Positions 16,399 through 25,163 of a stretch of DNA of 43,147 bases are shown piece by piece. The DNA is taken from assembly GCA_040901865.1 (NCBI GenBank), contig JBBDYD010000050.1, positions 1 to 43,147 on the forward strand. The letters are read 5' to 3'. Origin of the DNA: JBBDYD01 sp040901865 (lineage in GTDB: Bacteria > Bacteroidota > Ignavibacteria > UBA10030). The notes below the pieces were generated by a model. It saw nothing but the letters and a program-made list of their open reading frames with translations. It ran no database searches and was not told the DNA's origin. Both the position numbers and the translations under genes were made by a program. How positions within the stretch are numbered: position 1 is the stretch's first letter; the number at the start of each line of letters is the position of its first letter.

Positions 16399-17630
16399 GA
16401 CTCAGATTTGCGCTTTCGTTTCAACCGAAAACCGAGCCAGTCCGACCGCAGGGTTTCAACGATTCCTGCAAATCTGCCCGGCTGAATGCTCTTGAGCCGG
16501 TCGATCCCCTCAAGACTAAATACAATGAACAGCGCCATGACCGATGAGATTACAAATCCCATGAGCCCGTACAATGCAATCTTCGGCTTGGCCTTTCGCT
16601 CGGCAGGCGTGGCGACGTCAAGAACTATCACGGACGGTGTCGCCCGCTGTTCCTCGACTTTCGCCTGCTCGTACATGGGGATCAGAAATTCCATGATCTT
16701 CTGTTGAATGTAGACATCCCGGTACAACCGGAGGGAACCCACGCTGACCGCCGGCAACTCGTCGACCTTCCGATTAATCTCCCTTAGCTCAATCCTCATT
16801 TGCCGCAGCACCGGATTATCGGGACCGACGGTTTGTTCGAGAATTCCGATTTCTATTTCCTTTCTTGCCTTCATGAGATACATCTCGGCGATAGCGGAAA
16901 TCCCCGATGAGTTTGCATCAGGAACGATAATCATGCCGACATCCTCCTGAAATCCCTTCAGGGAATCTTCAGCCTCCCTCAAATCAGTTTTCCCCTGGTC
17001 CACACGCTTGCCGATGAATTCCCGGTTCGCTTTCGCATTTTGAGCCTGCATGCGGGAATTCGTCTCATTGAGGATCTCTACAAAGTAGTTGGCGATATCC
17101 GCTGCCCGCTGCGGATCTGTGTCGTACACTGAAATACTGAGTCCGCCCTCGTTCGTGTAATCGAGCTCTGAATTCGCGAGCAGTTCTTTCATTGTTTTCT
17201 CGCGCGGATACTTCGTGATTTCATACACTGTTGTGAGATCGAATCTCTCGATCACGTTTAATAAAACGCTCTCGCTGTTGAGGATTGCCATATAGCGATC
17301 CAAATCCGTGCTTTTTCCCAGCGATCCCAGACGCCCGCCCACCCCGAGGGTCCGGGCAACCGAAGTGAGAGATTCGAGACCCGGAAACAGCGAGGTTTGC
17401 TCAGCCGGGAATACCAGGGCTGTTGATTTGTACCATTTCTGGCTGAAGGCTGCGAACATGGCCGCCGCTATAGAGATGACGAAAACAAACCAAACTATGA
17501 ATCTCCGGTACCGGGTGACAACAGTCAGGAAATCGAGGACGATTTCACCGACCGGTTTCACTGCCGAACCAGAATGGATTTCCGCCTTACCGCTGGATTC
17601 CGGCGGGTGCGCCGGTTCAAGATCTTCCAT
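16395..17630 (-). CDS. Wzz/GNVR-type chain-length or polysaccharide copolymerase protein
   Basis: The 411-residue protein has an N-terminal membrane helix (IVWFVFVISIAAAMFAAF, about 45-62), a periplasmic region with KSTALVFPAEQTS and long coiled stretches (EFIGKRVDQGKTDLREAEDS), and a second helix near residue 360 (IALYGLMGFVISSVMALFIV). This is the Wzz topology: two helices around a periplasmic coiled domain that sets polymer length. No tyrosine-kinase domain follows. It starts 21 bp after the SLBB export gene and overlaps the flippase by 4 bp. Confidence 0.92.
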   Translation of the reverse strand: MEDLEPAHPPESSGKAEIHSGSAVKPVGEIVLDFLTVVTRYRRFIVWFVFVISIAAAMFAAFSQKWYKSTALVFPAEQTSLFPGLESLTSVARTLGVGGRLGSLGKSTDLDRYMAILNSESVLLNVIERFDLTTVYEITKYPREKTMKELLANSELDYTNEGGLSISVYDTDPQRAADIANYFVEILNETNSRMQAQNAKANREFIGKRVDQGKTDLREAEDSLKGFQEDVGMIIVPDANSSGISAIAEMYLMKARKEIEIGILEQTVGPDNPVLRQMRIELREINRKVDELPAVSVGSLRLYRDVYIQQKIMEFLIPMYEQAKVEEQRATPSVIVLDVATPAERKAKPKIALYGLMGFVISSVMALFIVFSLEGIDRLKSIQPGRFAGIVETLRSDWLGFRLKRKRKSES

Positions 17631-17651
17631 TCGCTGAGCTCCTGGCGTACC

Positions 17652-19352
17652 TCAATTTGATGTCAATTGGATGATGATAACCGTCATGCTGAGAACGACG
17701 CTGACAACACTCGCGACCTGACTGACAATTTGCATTGACTCTGTGAATCGTAGCTTAGGTTCTCTCGGTACCCAAATCACATCGCCCTCTTCCACCGTGA
17801 CATCATCGGCAGGAACCCACTGGCCGGTCGAAACCTTCATCACCAGAACATCGCCCGAGCGGGCATCGTCAAGATATCCGCCTACCCTTGCAACATAATC
17901 GTCGGCATCAATTCCCGGCACGAAGGGTATGTGACCCGGATGGGCGACCCGACCATAAACGTACACAGTCATTCCTCGTTTCGGAATGACAATCCTGTCC
18001 CCATCCCTGAGAAGCACGTTATTTGTACTATCTCCCCGAAAGAACAATTCACCAAAATCCGTTGAAATCCGCCCGCTCTCACCCCGCCCCATCTGTTCAA
18101 TCCGGAAGTACATGGTATCCTCCGCCTCGGTGAGACCGGACATTCTCCTCAGCAGCGCGGCGGATTTGTCGCTCAGGCGCTCTTCAACAGACTTACGGAA
18201 GATCTCTCCCGCCTGAACCAACGCCTCATCCGTGAACCCTCCCGCCATCCTGATCACATCGGCGAGCCGCGTCTTTTCGCTGATAATGGGATACTTTCCA
18301 GGTTTCCGGACTTCGCCTGCAACCTCCACATGTTCGTCCCCGCGCAGCTCGCGCTGATATGGAACGAGAACGCGGTCGCCCGGAGTGAGCTTAACCTCGG
18401 CTGCCCGCCGAACATCGTCTTCGGCTGCAAAAGAGAATACCTGACTCTCAAATGCAGATCCGGATCGGTCAATCCGAAGCAGTGCCACAGAATCCCGGAT
18501 TGCCTTCGGGTCAAACCCTCTTGCCAATACGATCGCGTCAGCCAACGACGACCCCTCGACAAATTCGAACCGCCCCGCGAGATTCACTCCTCCAAATACA
18601 CCGATCGAATTCCTGCTGCCGTCAATTGCCGGCACAATGATCTCATCGCCTTCGGTCAGATTAGGATTCCATCGGTCCTCTCCTGTCGCGTGGAACATCG
18701 GAAGGTCAACACGGATGACAGCCCCGGAACGTCTTCGCAGAATGATATTTCTCTTTGACATTGCGGAAACAAAGTCCTCGCCGAATCGCTGCCGCTCAGC
18801 TTCATCCACCGGTCTCGACGTCTGCCTGTTGAGATCATCAAACACTTCTCCATTTGCCTGCCGTATGGCCTTATCAACCCTGTCAGACGCAAACAGAGTA
18901 TAGCGACCGGGCCTCAAGACCTCGCCCCTCACAAATACCGCGACGGAACGCGGGCTGAGAAGAGTCGCCGTAATAAGGTCGGACTTGTATTTCTTTTTGA
19001 TTGCACTAACGAGGGCCACTTTGGCATCAGCGAGAGACCGCCCAAGGAGATTTACTTCCCCCACTGTGGGAATAATGAGAATTCCCTCCGGCGCTACAGG
19101 CAATGTGAAGTTCAATGGTACGCTGGACCAAATGCTGATGCCAAATAGGTCCCCCGGACCGACAAAGTAGGTCTCCGGATTAATCGGCGCATCCATCGGT
19201 GGCATGCTGAACATCGCCGATAAGCCTCCTGGCTGACGCTGGGACTGATCCTGCAAGGCATCCATCGCGGATTGCCTCTCCTGACCTGCGGCGGCCAAAA
19301 CGACGGTGACCATCATGGCGATCACCGCCCGCGTCTGTGTTATTTGCGTCAT
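17652..19352 (-). CDS. Wza-type polysaccharide export protein with SLBB repeats
   Basis: The 566-residue protein has an N-terminal signal (AVIAMMVTVVLAAAGQ), then the polysaccharide export domain (NPETYFVGPGDLFGISIWSS, LPVAPEGILIIPTVGEVNLLG). SLBB repeats follow (VFVRGEVLRPGRYTLFA, IGVFGGVNLAGRFEFVEGSS, VEVAGEVRKPGKYPIISEKT, VYVYGRVAHPGHIPFVPGID), and a C-terminal hydrophobic helix (IVSQVASVVSVVLSMTVIII) follows. It would form the outer-membrane or envelope-spanning channel for glycan export. No lipobox cysteine is seen at the N-terminus; the only late helix is C-terminal, as in Wza. With four SLBB segments it is longer than Wza (about 380). The ATG is at 19350-19352. Confidence 0.93.
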   Translation of the reverse strand: MTQITQTRAVIAMMVTVVLAAAGQERQSAMDALQDQSQRQPGGLSAMFSMPPMDAPINPETYFVGPGDLFGISIWSSVPLNFTLPVAPEGILIIPTVGEVNLLGRSLADAKVALVSAIKKKYKSDLITATLLSPRSVAVFVRGEVLRPGRYTLFASDRVDKAIRQANGEVFDDLNRQTSRPVDEAERQRFGEDFVSAMSKRNIILRRRSGAVIRVDLPMFHATGEDRWNPNLTEGDEIIVPAIDGSRNSIGVFGGVNLAGRFEFVEGSSLADAIVLARGFDPKAIRDSVALLRIDRSGSAFESQVFSFAAEDDVRRAAEVKLTPGDRVLVPYQRELRGDEHVEVAGEVRKPGKYPIISEKTRLADVIRMAGGFTDEALVQAGEIFRKSVEERLSDKSAALLRRMSGLTEAEDTMYFRIEQMGRGESGRISTDFGELFFRGDSTNNVLLRDGDRIVIPKRGMTVYVYGRVAHPGHIPFVPGIDADDYVARVGGYLDDARSGDVLVMKVSTGQWVPADDVTVEEGDVIWVPREPKLRFTESMQIVSQVASVVSVVLSMTVIIIQLTSN

Positions 19353-19367
19353 GAGTGTTCTCTCTTC

Positions 19368-19462
19368 GCCCCTGGATAAATCCCCGGGCTATATAATCCG
19401 AGGAGAGCACAATCCCGTTGATTCAATGGTTGACTCTCCAGCCCGGGATATACCCCGGGGCT
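19368..19462. repeat. Two related imperfect palindromes between rmlB and the wza-type gene
   Basis: Two 23-bp GC-rich palindromes lie at 19368-19390 and 19440-19462. They share a core of the form GGATA-A/T-CCCCGGG and both are followed by CTAT. GAGGAGAG (19400-19407) is repeated in inverse as CTCTCCTC (19465-19472). The right palindrome overlaps the rmlB stop codon. They could end the rmlB transcript, act on wza mRNA, or be a REP-like dispersed element; sequence alone does not decide. Confidence 0.55.
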
Positions 19463-20471
19463 ATCTCTCCTCATACATCTTTCGGTAATATTCGCGGTAC
19501 TCCCCGCTTACAATCCGCTCCCACCACTCCCGGTTGTCCAGATACCATTGAACAGTCCTTTTCAACCCCTCTTCAAATGTCACCGATGGCTTCCAATGTA
19601 GTTCATTCTGAATTTTTGTCGAGTCGATGGCATACCTTCGATCGTGACCCGGACGGTCTTTGACAAATGAAATGAGGGACTCCGGCTTTTTCAATACACC
19701 CAGGATCAGCCGGACCACCTCGAGGTTGTTCTTTTCGTTCGACCCGCCAATATTATAGACTTCTCCGAATTTCCCCGAGTGTAACACAAGATCCAAGGCC
19801 GAACAATGGTCGGATACCTCAACCCAATCCCGCACGTTCTTGCCATCCCCGTACACCGGCAACAGTTTGTCGCTGAGCGCGTTTGCGATCATGAGCGGAA
19901 TAAGCTTTTCGGGAAATTGGTACGGCCCATAGTTGTTCGAGCATCGTGTTATCATCACCGGAATGCCGTGTGTGTGATGATACGCCATTGTCAGCATATC
20001 CGCCGCCGCTTTGCTCGCGGCATAGGGGCTGTTCGGATGCAGGGGTGTCTCTTCAGTGAATTTTCCCGAAGAACCCAGGGACCCGTAAACTTCGTCCGTT
20101 GAGACCTGCAGAAACCTGGCAATCCCATATTCCCGGGCAAGTTCCAGCAACACATTCGTTCCCCCCACATTGGTCCGCACGAATTCTGCCGCGCCCTGAA
20201 TGCTCCGGTCGACATGGGACTCCGCCGCTATGTTTACGATCGCGTCGACCTTGTTATCCCGAACGATCCTCTCGACGGCCGGGCGATCACAAATATCCAC
20301 TCGAAAAAACTTATGGTTGGGACGACCCTCAACACTTTTCAGATTCTCCAGATTGCCGGCGTACGTCAGCTTATCGACGTTGAAAATGCGGTATGAGGGA
20401 TACCGCGTGAGCATGCGCATCACAAAACTGCTGCCGATAAACCCGGCCCCTCCAGTCACCAGCAGGTTCAT
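19461..20471 (-). CDS. rfbB: dTDP-glucose 4,6-dehydratase
   Basis: The 336-residue extended short-chain dehydrogenase has the NAD-binding LVTGGAGFIGSSFVMRML at residues 4-21, the catalytic region STDEVYGSLGSSGKFTEETP, the YxxxK motif in YAASKAAADMLT, and the RmlB-specific SNNYGPYQFPEKLIPLMI and KNVRDWVEVSDHC. It converts dTDP-glucose to dTDP-4-keto-6-deoxyglucose, the branch point for rhamnose and many amino- or deoxy-sugars. Length is normal. The epimerase is 35 bp upstream; the nucleotidyltransferase (rmlA) and reductase (rmlD) normally grouped with it are not in this window. Confidence 0.96.
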   Translation of the reverse strand: MNLLVTGGAGFIGSSFVMRMLTRYPSYRIFNVDKLTYAGNLENLKSVEGRPNHKFFRVDICDRPAVERIVRDNKVDAIVNIAAESHVDRSIQGAAEFVRTNVGGTNVLLELAREYGIARFLQVSTDEVYGSLGSSGKFTEETPLHPNSPYAASKAAADMLTMAYHHTHGIPVMITRCSNNYGPYQFPEKLIPLMIANALSDKLLPVYGDGKNVRDWVEVSDHCSALDLVLHSGKFGEVYNIGGSNEKNNLEVVRLILGVLKKPESLISFVKDRPGHDRRYAIDSTKIQNELHWKPSVTFEEGLKRTVQWYLDNREWWERIVSGEYREYYRKMYEER

Positions 20472-20506
20472 CCAATCACCTTCGCGTTTTTGATCATACC
20501 CATGTT

Positions 20507-20983
20507 TTAGTCCAGCCTGAACGGGGAATGCGGATCATGCTCATGCCGAATTTCGTCAACAGGCTCTCTCTTTCCTTTCCCTGCAAAGAGCCGGTTGGGC
20601 AAATTGATGACCCAGCCGTCTTTGTCCGCGATATTTTTGTACCCGTGAACAACTCCGGGGGGAACAAGAACCGATAACGGAATCCCTTCGCCCGCCTCGA
20701 GAGCAACAGTATTCCCGTAGGTCGGCGACTGCTTCCGGTTGTCCCAACAAACAATTCTGAACACTGACGGCCCGACAAAACAAAACAAGTCCGCCTGATC
20801 ACGGTGCTCGTGGGGTCCCCGGACAACTCCGGGTGAGGTCGAAGAAACATATGCCATGGCAGGTAAAAACTCTGCCGGGAGTTCATCGCTCCGGAAGAGC
20901 TCGGTGAGCCACCCGCGCCCATCTTTGTGGATGAGCAACTCCTTGACAATAAGTCCTTCAATCGGTCCGGTTTTGAACGTCAT
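20507..20983 (-). CDS. dTDP-4-dehydrorhamnose 3,5-epimerase family protein (short cupin form)
   Basis: The 158-residue cupin starts MTFKTGPIEGLIVKELLIHK, carries GVVRGPHEHRDQADLFCF (the general-base histidine region of RmlC), DNRKQSPTYGNTVALE, VLVPPGVVHGYKNI and ends HDPHSPFRLD. It is about 25 residues shorter than classical RmlC and has a GxHxH rather than GLHYQ motif, like the short epimerase-family cupins found in many glycan loci. With RmlB upstream in function it probably epimerises or isomerises dTDP-4-keto-6-deoxyglucose. Exact product (rhamnose precursor versus another sugar) is not certain. Confidence 0.82.
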   Translation of the reverse strand: MTFKTGPIEGLIVKELLIHKDGRGWLTELFRSDELPAEFLPAMAYVSSTSPGVVRGPHEHRDQADLFCFVGPSVFRIVCWDNRKQSPTYGNTVALEAGEGIPLSVLVPPGVVHGYKNIADKDGWVINLPNRLFAGKGKREPVDEIRHEHDPHSPFRLD

Positions 20984-21112
20984 GATTCAAACAATGAGAA
21001 TTGGCTTCAGCAATACTACAACGGAAACAACGACAGGTGATTCGGGAAAGGTTATCGTGCAGTAACAACAGACGGGCGGGATTTTCCTCGATGCTGAATA
21101 ATGGATGGGAAA

Positions 21113-21141
21113 AATCTACTCTTTTTTTGGACGATTGTCAA
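21113..21141 (-). promoter_or_regulatory. Possible promoter for the rmlC-rmlB-wza series
   Basis: On the minus strand TTGACA (21136-21141) and TAGATT (21113-21118) are 17 bp apart, upstream of the epimerase start at 20983, in a 174-bp space after argS. This fits a sigma-70-like pattern. Bacteroidota main promoters often differ (TTTG and TAnnTTTG), so the match may be chance. Confidence 0.3.
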
Positions 21142-21157
21142 TTGGGGAGATGGGCCA

Positions 21158-22816
21158 TTACATCCGTTCGGGAGCCGAAATCCCCAGTATTTTCAGTCCG
21201 TTTCCCAGAACGATCTGCGCACAACGGCACAGGGCAAGGCGCGCAAGAGAAAGGGCGGGATCGGGGATGACCACGCGATGCTCGTGATAAAACTTGTGGA
21301 ACGCCGTCGCTGCATCACTCAGATATGCCGGCAGCCAGTGAGGTTCAAATCCGTAAGCGGCCGAGCGAACCACTTCGGGGAATTCAAGGAGGAGCTTTGC
21401 AAGCGCAACTTCAGATTCCTCCTTCAGCAGGCGCGTTTGCGCCGGTTTAAAGCTCGCCGGGTCGTGCGGTTTGAGAAGTCCCTCTGATTCGGCAAACCTG
21501 AGGATACTGGCGATCCGCGCATGGGCATATTGGAGATAATAGACCGGATTTTTATCGGATTGTTCCTTGGCGAGGTTCAGATCGAATTCGAGATGACTGG
21601 AGATCGCGCGCATGACAAAGAAAAACCGGACAGCATCCGGGCCGGCTTCATCAATCAGCTCTGCCAGGGTCACAAAATTTGCCGCACGCTTCGACATTTT
21701 CACCTGTTGCCCGTCGCGCAGGAGCGTCACAAACTGATGGATGACCACTTTGACGCGCTGGCGATCGTACCCCAAAGCTTCAATCCCGGCCAGGACGTCC
21801 GGGATTGTTGCAATGTGATCGGCACCGAAGATATCGACAATCAATTCGAACCCGCGTTGAAACTTCGAGCGATGGTAGGCAATGTCGGGAAGGCGATAGG
21901 TCGGTTCCCCCGTGCTTTTCACAATGACCCGGTCCTGATCCAGGCCAAGCGCCGTGGTTTTAAGCCACACAGCACCGTCCTTGTCATATGCCAGCCCCTT
22001 CTTGCGGAACGCCTCCACAACCTCATTGATGGTCCCGTCGCGATACAGCGAATCTTCGTTAAAGAACACATCAAAGCGCACTCCCATGCGGGCAAGCACT
22101 TTCTTGATCGCTTCGAACAGTGTCTTCTCAGAAGCCGCCTGGCACACCTGGAGAGCCTTTTCCTGATCCAGAGACACCAGACCATTGCCATATTCTTTGC
22201 TCAGGGATTCCGCGATTTCGCGGATATACTCGCCCTGATAGCCGTCTTCCGGAAAAGGATACCCTGGGTCTGTCAACTGCCGGTATCGTGCGTACGTTGA
22301 TTCCGCCAATTTCCTCATCTGGCGTCCGGCATTGTTGTAATAATACTCCCGGGTCACGGTATGACCGGTCCATTCGAGCAATGTGGCAATTGTATCCCCG
22401 ATTGCCGCCTGGCGTCCATGCCCGACGCTTAACGGCCCGGTGGGATTTGCGCTGACGAATTCGACCTGGGTCTTTTTTCCATTCCCATCGTTCGACCGGC
22501 CGAAGCGCTCCTCTTGCTCAAGGACGATTCCCAATCGTTGGGTGAAAAAAGAATCGGCAAAATGAAAATTGATGAAACCAGGCCCGGCAATTTCGGTGCG
22601 GGTCACTGTATCGGGGTCAAGTCGTAACGCTCCCACGATTTCCTGTGCAAGGACCCGCGGGTTCTTCCCGGCGGGCTTTGCAAGAAGCATGGCGATATTG
22701 GTCGTTAAATCGCCGTGCTGAACCTGCCGGGGCCGTTCGAACGTGATGCGGATCTCACCGCCGAGGGAAAGCGATGCGAGGGTCTCGCGGATTTTTTGTT
22801 CAAGGTACTTCTTCAT
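21158..22816 (-). CDS. argS: Arginyl-tRNA synthetase
   Basis: The 552-residue class I synthetase has the N-terminal Add-1 domain and VEFVSANPTGPLSVGHGRQA, the HIGH-equivalent motif. It then has REYYYNNAGRQMRKLAEST, the arginine/tRNA region LLRDGQQVKMSKRAANFVTL with the KMSKR-type motif, FFVMRAISSHLEFDLNLAKE and the DALR anticodon-binding domain ending LKILGISAPERM. It charges tRNA-Arg with arginine. Length and motifs are normal for bacterial ArgRS. It starts 8 bp after rsfS on the same strand. Confidence 0.97.
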   Translation of the reverse strand: MKKYLEQKIRETLASLSLGGEIRITFERPRQVQHGDLTTNIAMLLAKPAGKNPRVLAQEIVGALRLDPDTVTRTEIAGPGFINFHFADSFFTQRLGIVLEQEERFGRSNDGNGKKTQVEFVSANPTGPLSVGHGRQAAIGDTIATLLEWTGHTVTREYYYNNAGRQMRKLAESTYARYRQLTDPGYPFPEDGYQGEYIREIAESLSKEYGNGLVSLDQEKALQVCQAASEKTLFEAIKKVLARMGVRFDVFFNEDSLYRDGTINEVVEAFRKKGLAYDKDGAVWLKTTALGLDQDRVIVKSTGEPTYRLPDIAYHRSKFQRGFELIVDIFGADHIATIPDVLAGIEALGYDRQRVKVVIHQFVTLLRDGQQVKMSKRAANFVTLAELIDEAGPDAVRFFFVMRAISSHLEFDLNLAKEQSDKNPVYYLQYAHARIASILRFAESEGLLKPHDPASFKPAQTRLLKEESEVALAKLLLEFPEVVRSAAYGFEPHWLPAYLSDAATAFHKFYHEHRVVIPDPALSLARLALCRCAQIVLGNGLKILGISAPERM

Positions 22817-22824
22817 AAAGAGGT

Positions 22825-23253
22825 TTATCGGGCTGAGGCGGTCCGGCGGGTGCGTTGTGCCCGCGGCGGCTTCGCTTTAACAGCAGGGAGGATTTTGACA
22901 GTCTTGCCGGTGTCTTCAACCGGATGGATCTTTGCGTCGCTCCACAGCCGCTCTAAATTGTAGAAATGGCGTATCTCCTTGTGAAAGACATGAACCACGA
23001 CATCGACATAATCCAGAAGAATCCACTGCCGTGCCTGGAACCCCTCAGAGTGCCACACAGACTGTCCCCTCTCGCTCATTCCGTCCTGGATGCCATCCGC
23101 GATGGCTTTCACCTGTGTGTCAGAATCTCCCGTGCAAATCACAAAAAAATCAGTTGCCCCGCTCAATTTCCTGAGGTCCATGAGAACGACATTCCGCGCC
23201 TTCCTGCCGATGGCGTGTGATGCGATATGCTTCGCAAGCATTCGTGATGTCAC
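22825..23253 (-). CDS. rsfS: Ribosomal silencing factor RsfS (Iojap-like)
   Basis: The 142-residue protein carries the RsfS signature: KARNVVLMDLRKLSGATDFF, VICTGDSDTQVKAIADGI, GFQARQWILLDYVDVVVHVF and HFYNLERLWSDA. It binds uL14 on the large subunit and blocks subunit joining when nutrients are scarce. The start is the GTG at 23251-23253: a strong AGGAGG (23264-23269) lies ten bases upstream, better placed for GTG than for the ATG at 23239-23241. A lysine/arginine/proline-rich C-terminal tail (KAKPPRAQRTRRTASAR) extends past the usual domain end. Confidence 0.95.
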   Translation of the reverse strand: MTSRMLAKHIASHAIGRKARNVVLMDLRKLSGATDFFVICTGDSDTQVKAIADGIQDGMSERGQSVWHSEGFQARQWILLDYVDVVVHVFHKEIRHFYNLERLWSDAKIHPVEDTGKTVKILPAVKAKPPRAQRTRRTASAR

Positions 23254-23272
23254 TATCCGTATTCCTCCTGTT

Positions 23273-23758
23273 TTACCGAAACGGTTTTAAGATTCGGTAG
23301 TCTTTGCCAATAAATACTGAAACGTCCAGGAACAAGTTCTTGTCGATTTTTTGCACTATCTGATCTTCGGGGATGCCGAGGGCTTGTGCCACCTGCAAAG
23401 CTGCCTGCTTATTGCCGGCGCGATCGATGACGAGAGTTTTCTCCAACTCCTCACGAAAATTCCCTGTTTCCACAACATCGAACCCTCGGGAGCGAAGGTA
23501 ATCCGTGAGTCGTTGAGCCAATCTTGATTCTCCTGCTCCATTCAGTACATCCAATTGAATGGTTCGCTCTTTTGGCCCATCCGCGATGAGTGCTTCCGTA
23601 CCGGACCCTCCGAATGCGAGCACAAGGAGCAGGACTGACACGGCGGTAATGCCGACAGCTGCGATGGCAAGTTTGAAGCGCGACCGCGTGATGTTCGACG
23701 GGAAGTTCTGAAGTGCGGGACTTGGAGCAGGGGAAGGCGAAGTTCGGTGACCCGGCAT
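23273..23758 (-). CDS. Membrane-anchored LytR C-terminal-domain protein
   Basis: The 161-residue protein has a proline-rich cytoplasmic N-terminus, one membrane helix (FKLAIAAVGITAVSVLLLVL, about 30-49) and an extracytoplasmic LytR_C domain: IQLDVLNGAGESRLAQRLTD, GFDVVETGNF, VIDRAGNKQAALQVAQALGI, ending LDVSVFIGKDYRILKPF. LytR_C domains occur at the end of cell-wall ligases or alone; stand-alone members have no proven activity. Linkage to rsfS is common in Bacteroidota-type genomes as I recall. The ATG at 23756-23758 is used. Confidence 0.88.
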   Translation of the reverse strand: MPGHRTSPSPAPSPALQNFPSNITRSRFKLAIAAVGITAVSVLLLVLAFGGSGTEALIADGPKERTIQLDVLNGAGESRLAQRLTDYLRSRGFDVVETGNFREELEKTLVIDRAGNKQAALQVAQALGIPEDQIVQKIDKNLFLDVSVFIGKDYRILKPFR

Positions 23759-23845
23759 TCTAGCGCACCTGCTTCAAAGCAAAAACCGGGCATCTCTCCG
23801 CGCGGAGGGTGGTCCGGTTCTGATACGGCAAAAAATTTTTAAGGA

Positions 23846-24340
23846 TTAGCGATCCTCCTCGTGAATATCCGATCGAAATCCGTCATGCAGGCCGGATGAA
23901 ATGCCCGATCCCAACCAGTACATGGGAGGGAGCTGGCGGAATTGAATCTGGAACCACATGTTGTCCGTAGGGCGATAGTTCAACTCGGCCCGGTTCAGAT
24001 AAATCCCTCCGAAGTCTCCTGATTTTCCAAGCGACCCGAACGGAGAATGCACCAGACTGACGTCAAACCGCACGTCGAGAGGCGCTGAGAACTGGTAAAA
24101 AAGACTGTTGGTGTACATTCCGACGGAAAGGCCTTGTCCGCCGAACGAAGAATACGAAAGCGAGTATGAGTGCCGCATCGACAGGCGCGAAGGATCCAGC
24201 CATCCGAACAGAAGCCCTTCCGAAGGGCGTTTCATGGCTTCGCCGGCATTCGTGTGACTCTCGGGCAACTGGCCCTTGAATTGGGCCTCCGCAACGCCAG
24301 CGAGACAAATTCCCAGGAAAACCGTGATCACCAGCCGCAT
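23846..24340 (-). CDS. Small exported protein of unknown function
   Basis: The 164-residue protein starts MRLVITVFLGICLAGVAEAQ, a clear signal peptide with cleavage after AEA, and then has alternating aromatic strands (MRHSYSLSYSSFGGQGLSVG, LFYQFSAPLDVRFDVSLVHS, NRAELNYRPTDNMWFQIQFR). That pattern suggests a beta-rich periplasmic or outer-membrane protein. I do not recognise a named family. The ATG at 24338-24340 has a GGGAAGGG Shine-Dalgarno directly upstream and is preferred over a GTG five codons earlier. Confidence 0.8.
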   Translation of the reverse strand: MRLVITVFLGICLAGVAEAQFKGQLPESHTNAGEAMKRPSEGLLFGWLDPSRLSMRHSYSLSYSSFGGQGLSVGMYTNSLFYQFSAPLDVRFDVSLVHSPFGSLGKSGDFGGIYLNRAELNYRPTDNMWFQIQFRQLPPMYWLGSGISSGLHDGFRSDIHEEDR

Positions 24341-24398
24341 AATCCCTTCCCTCACTCTCCAATATTCAGAAGTATGGTACTTAATTCCGCCATGATTG

Positions 24399-25163
24399 TC
24401 AAGAAGCCCTGACCGGTTCCTTCATGGCGGCGCGTGCATCCTCCAACTGCTGGACGGTATTGATCCCCTGGATTTCATCCGGGTTCGATGCCTTGACCGC
24501 AGAGACAACCAAGTGCTGGCGCCAGAAATATTCAAAGACATCGGTGAGATAGTACTCGTTCTGGGCGTTGTGGGGTGAAATATGCTTCAATCCCTCGAAC
24601 AACACCCGCGTTTGAAAGAGATAGATCCCGGAATTGATTTCGTGGACTGCCCGCTCCTCGGAGTTTGTATCCCGCTCCTCGACAATCTTTTTGACGGACC
24701 CGTCACTGTTTCTTATCACGCGCCCATATCCTGTCGGAACTTCGAGCTCAGCCGTCAGAACGGTGGCCGTTACTTTCGACAGACGATGATGGCGAATGAG
24801 CGACTCAAGAGTCTTCTTCCTTAGCAATGGAACATCGCCCGAAAGAACCAGAATGTCACCATCCGTGTCCTTCAGCGCCTCGTCGGCCTGCATCACGGCA
24901 TGCCCGGTCCCAAATTGCTCAAGCTGGACGACTGCTTCGGCATCCGGGTGCGACTGCCGGATGTACGCCATGACAAACTCCCGCTGATATCCCACAATCA
25001 CGATAACCCTCGATGCACGCAGCGAATACGCACGGTCCACCACGTAATGGACCATCGGTTTACCATGAAGCTCAAACATGACCTTTGCCCGGCCAGGATC
25101 ATTCATCCGCGTGCCTTTGCCGGCCGCCAGAATCAACACTGTGAGCGTTGTCTTAGGATTCAT
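24399..25163 (-). CDS. Sugar-1-phosphate nucleotidyltransferase, GlmU N-domain-like, without acyltransferase domain
   Basis: The 254-residue protein is a complete NTP-transferase Rossmann fold: LTVLILAAGKGTRMNDP (nucleotide loop), AKVMFELHGKPMVHYVVDRA, VVQLEQFGTGHAVMQADEAL (uridine-binding QxxxxGTGHA as in GlmU), ILVLSGDVPLL with the metal aspartate, PTGYGRVIR and EINSGIYLF. These motifs are those of GlmU, which makes UDP-GlcNAc, but the left-handed beta-helix acetyltransferase half is missing, so a separate acetyltransferase would be needed. It overlaps panC by 11 bp. Confidence 0.9.
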   Translation of the reverse strand: MNPKTTLTVLILAAGKGTRMNDPGRAKVMFELHGKPMVHYVVDRAYSLRASRVIVIVGYQREFVMAYIRQSHPDAEAVVQLEQFGTGHAVMQADEALKDTDGDILVLSGDVPLLRKKTLESLIRHHRLSKVTATVLTAELEVPTGYGRVIRNSDGSVKKIVEERDTNSEERAVHEINSGIYLFQTRVLFEGLKHISPHNAQNEYYLTDVFEYFWRQHLVVSAVKASNPDEIQGINTVQQLEDARAAMKEPVRAS

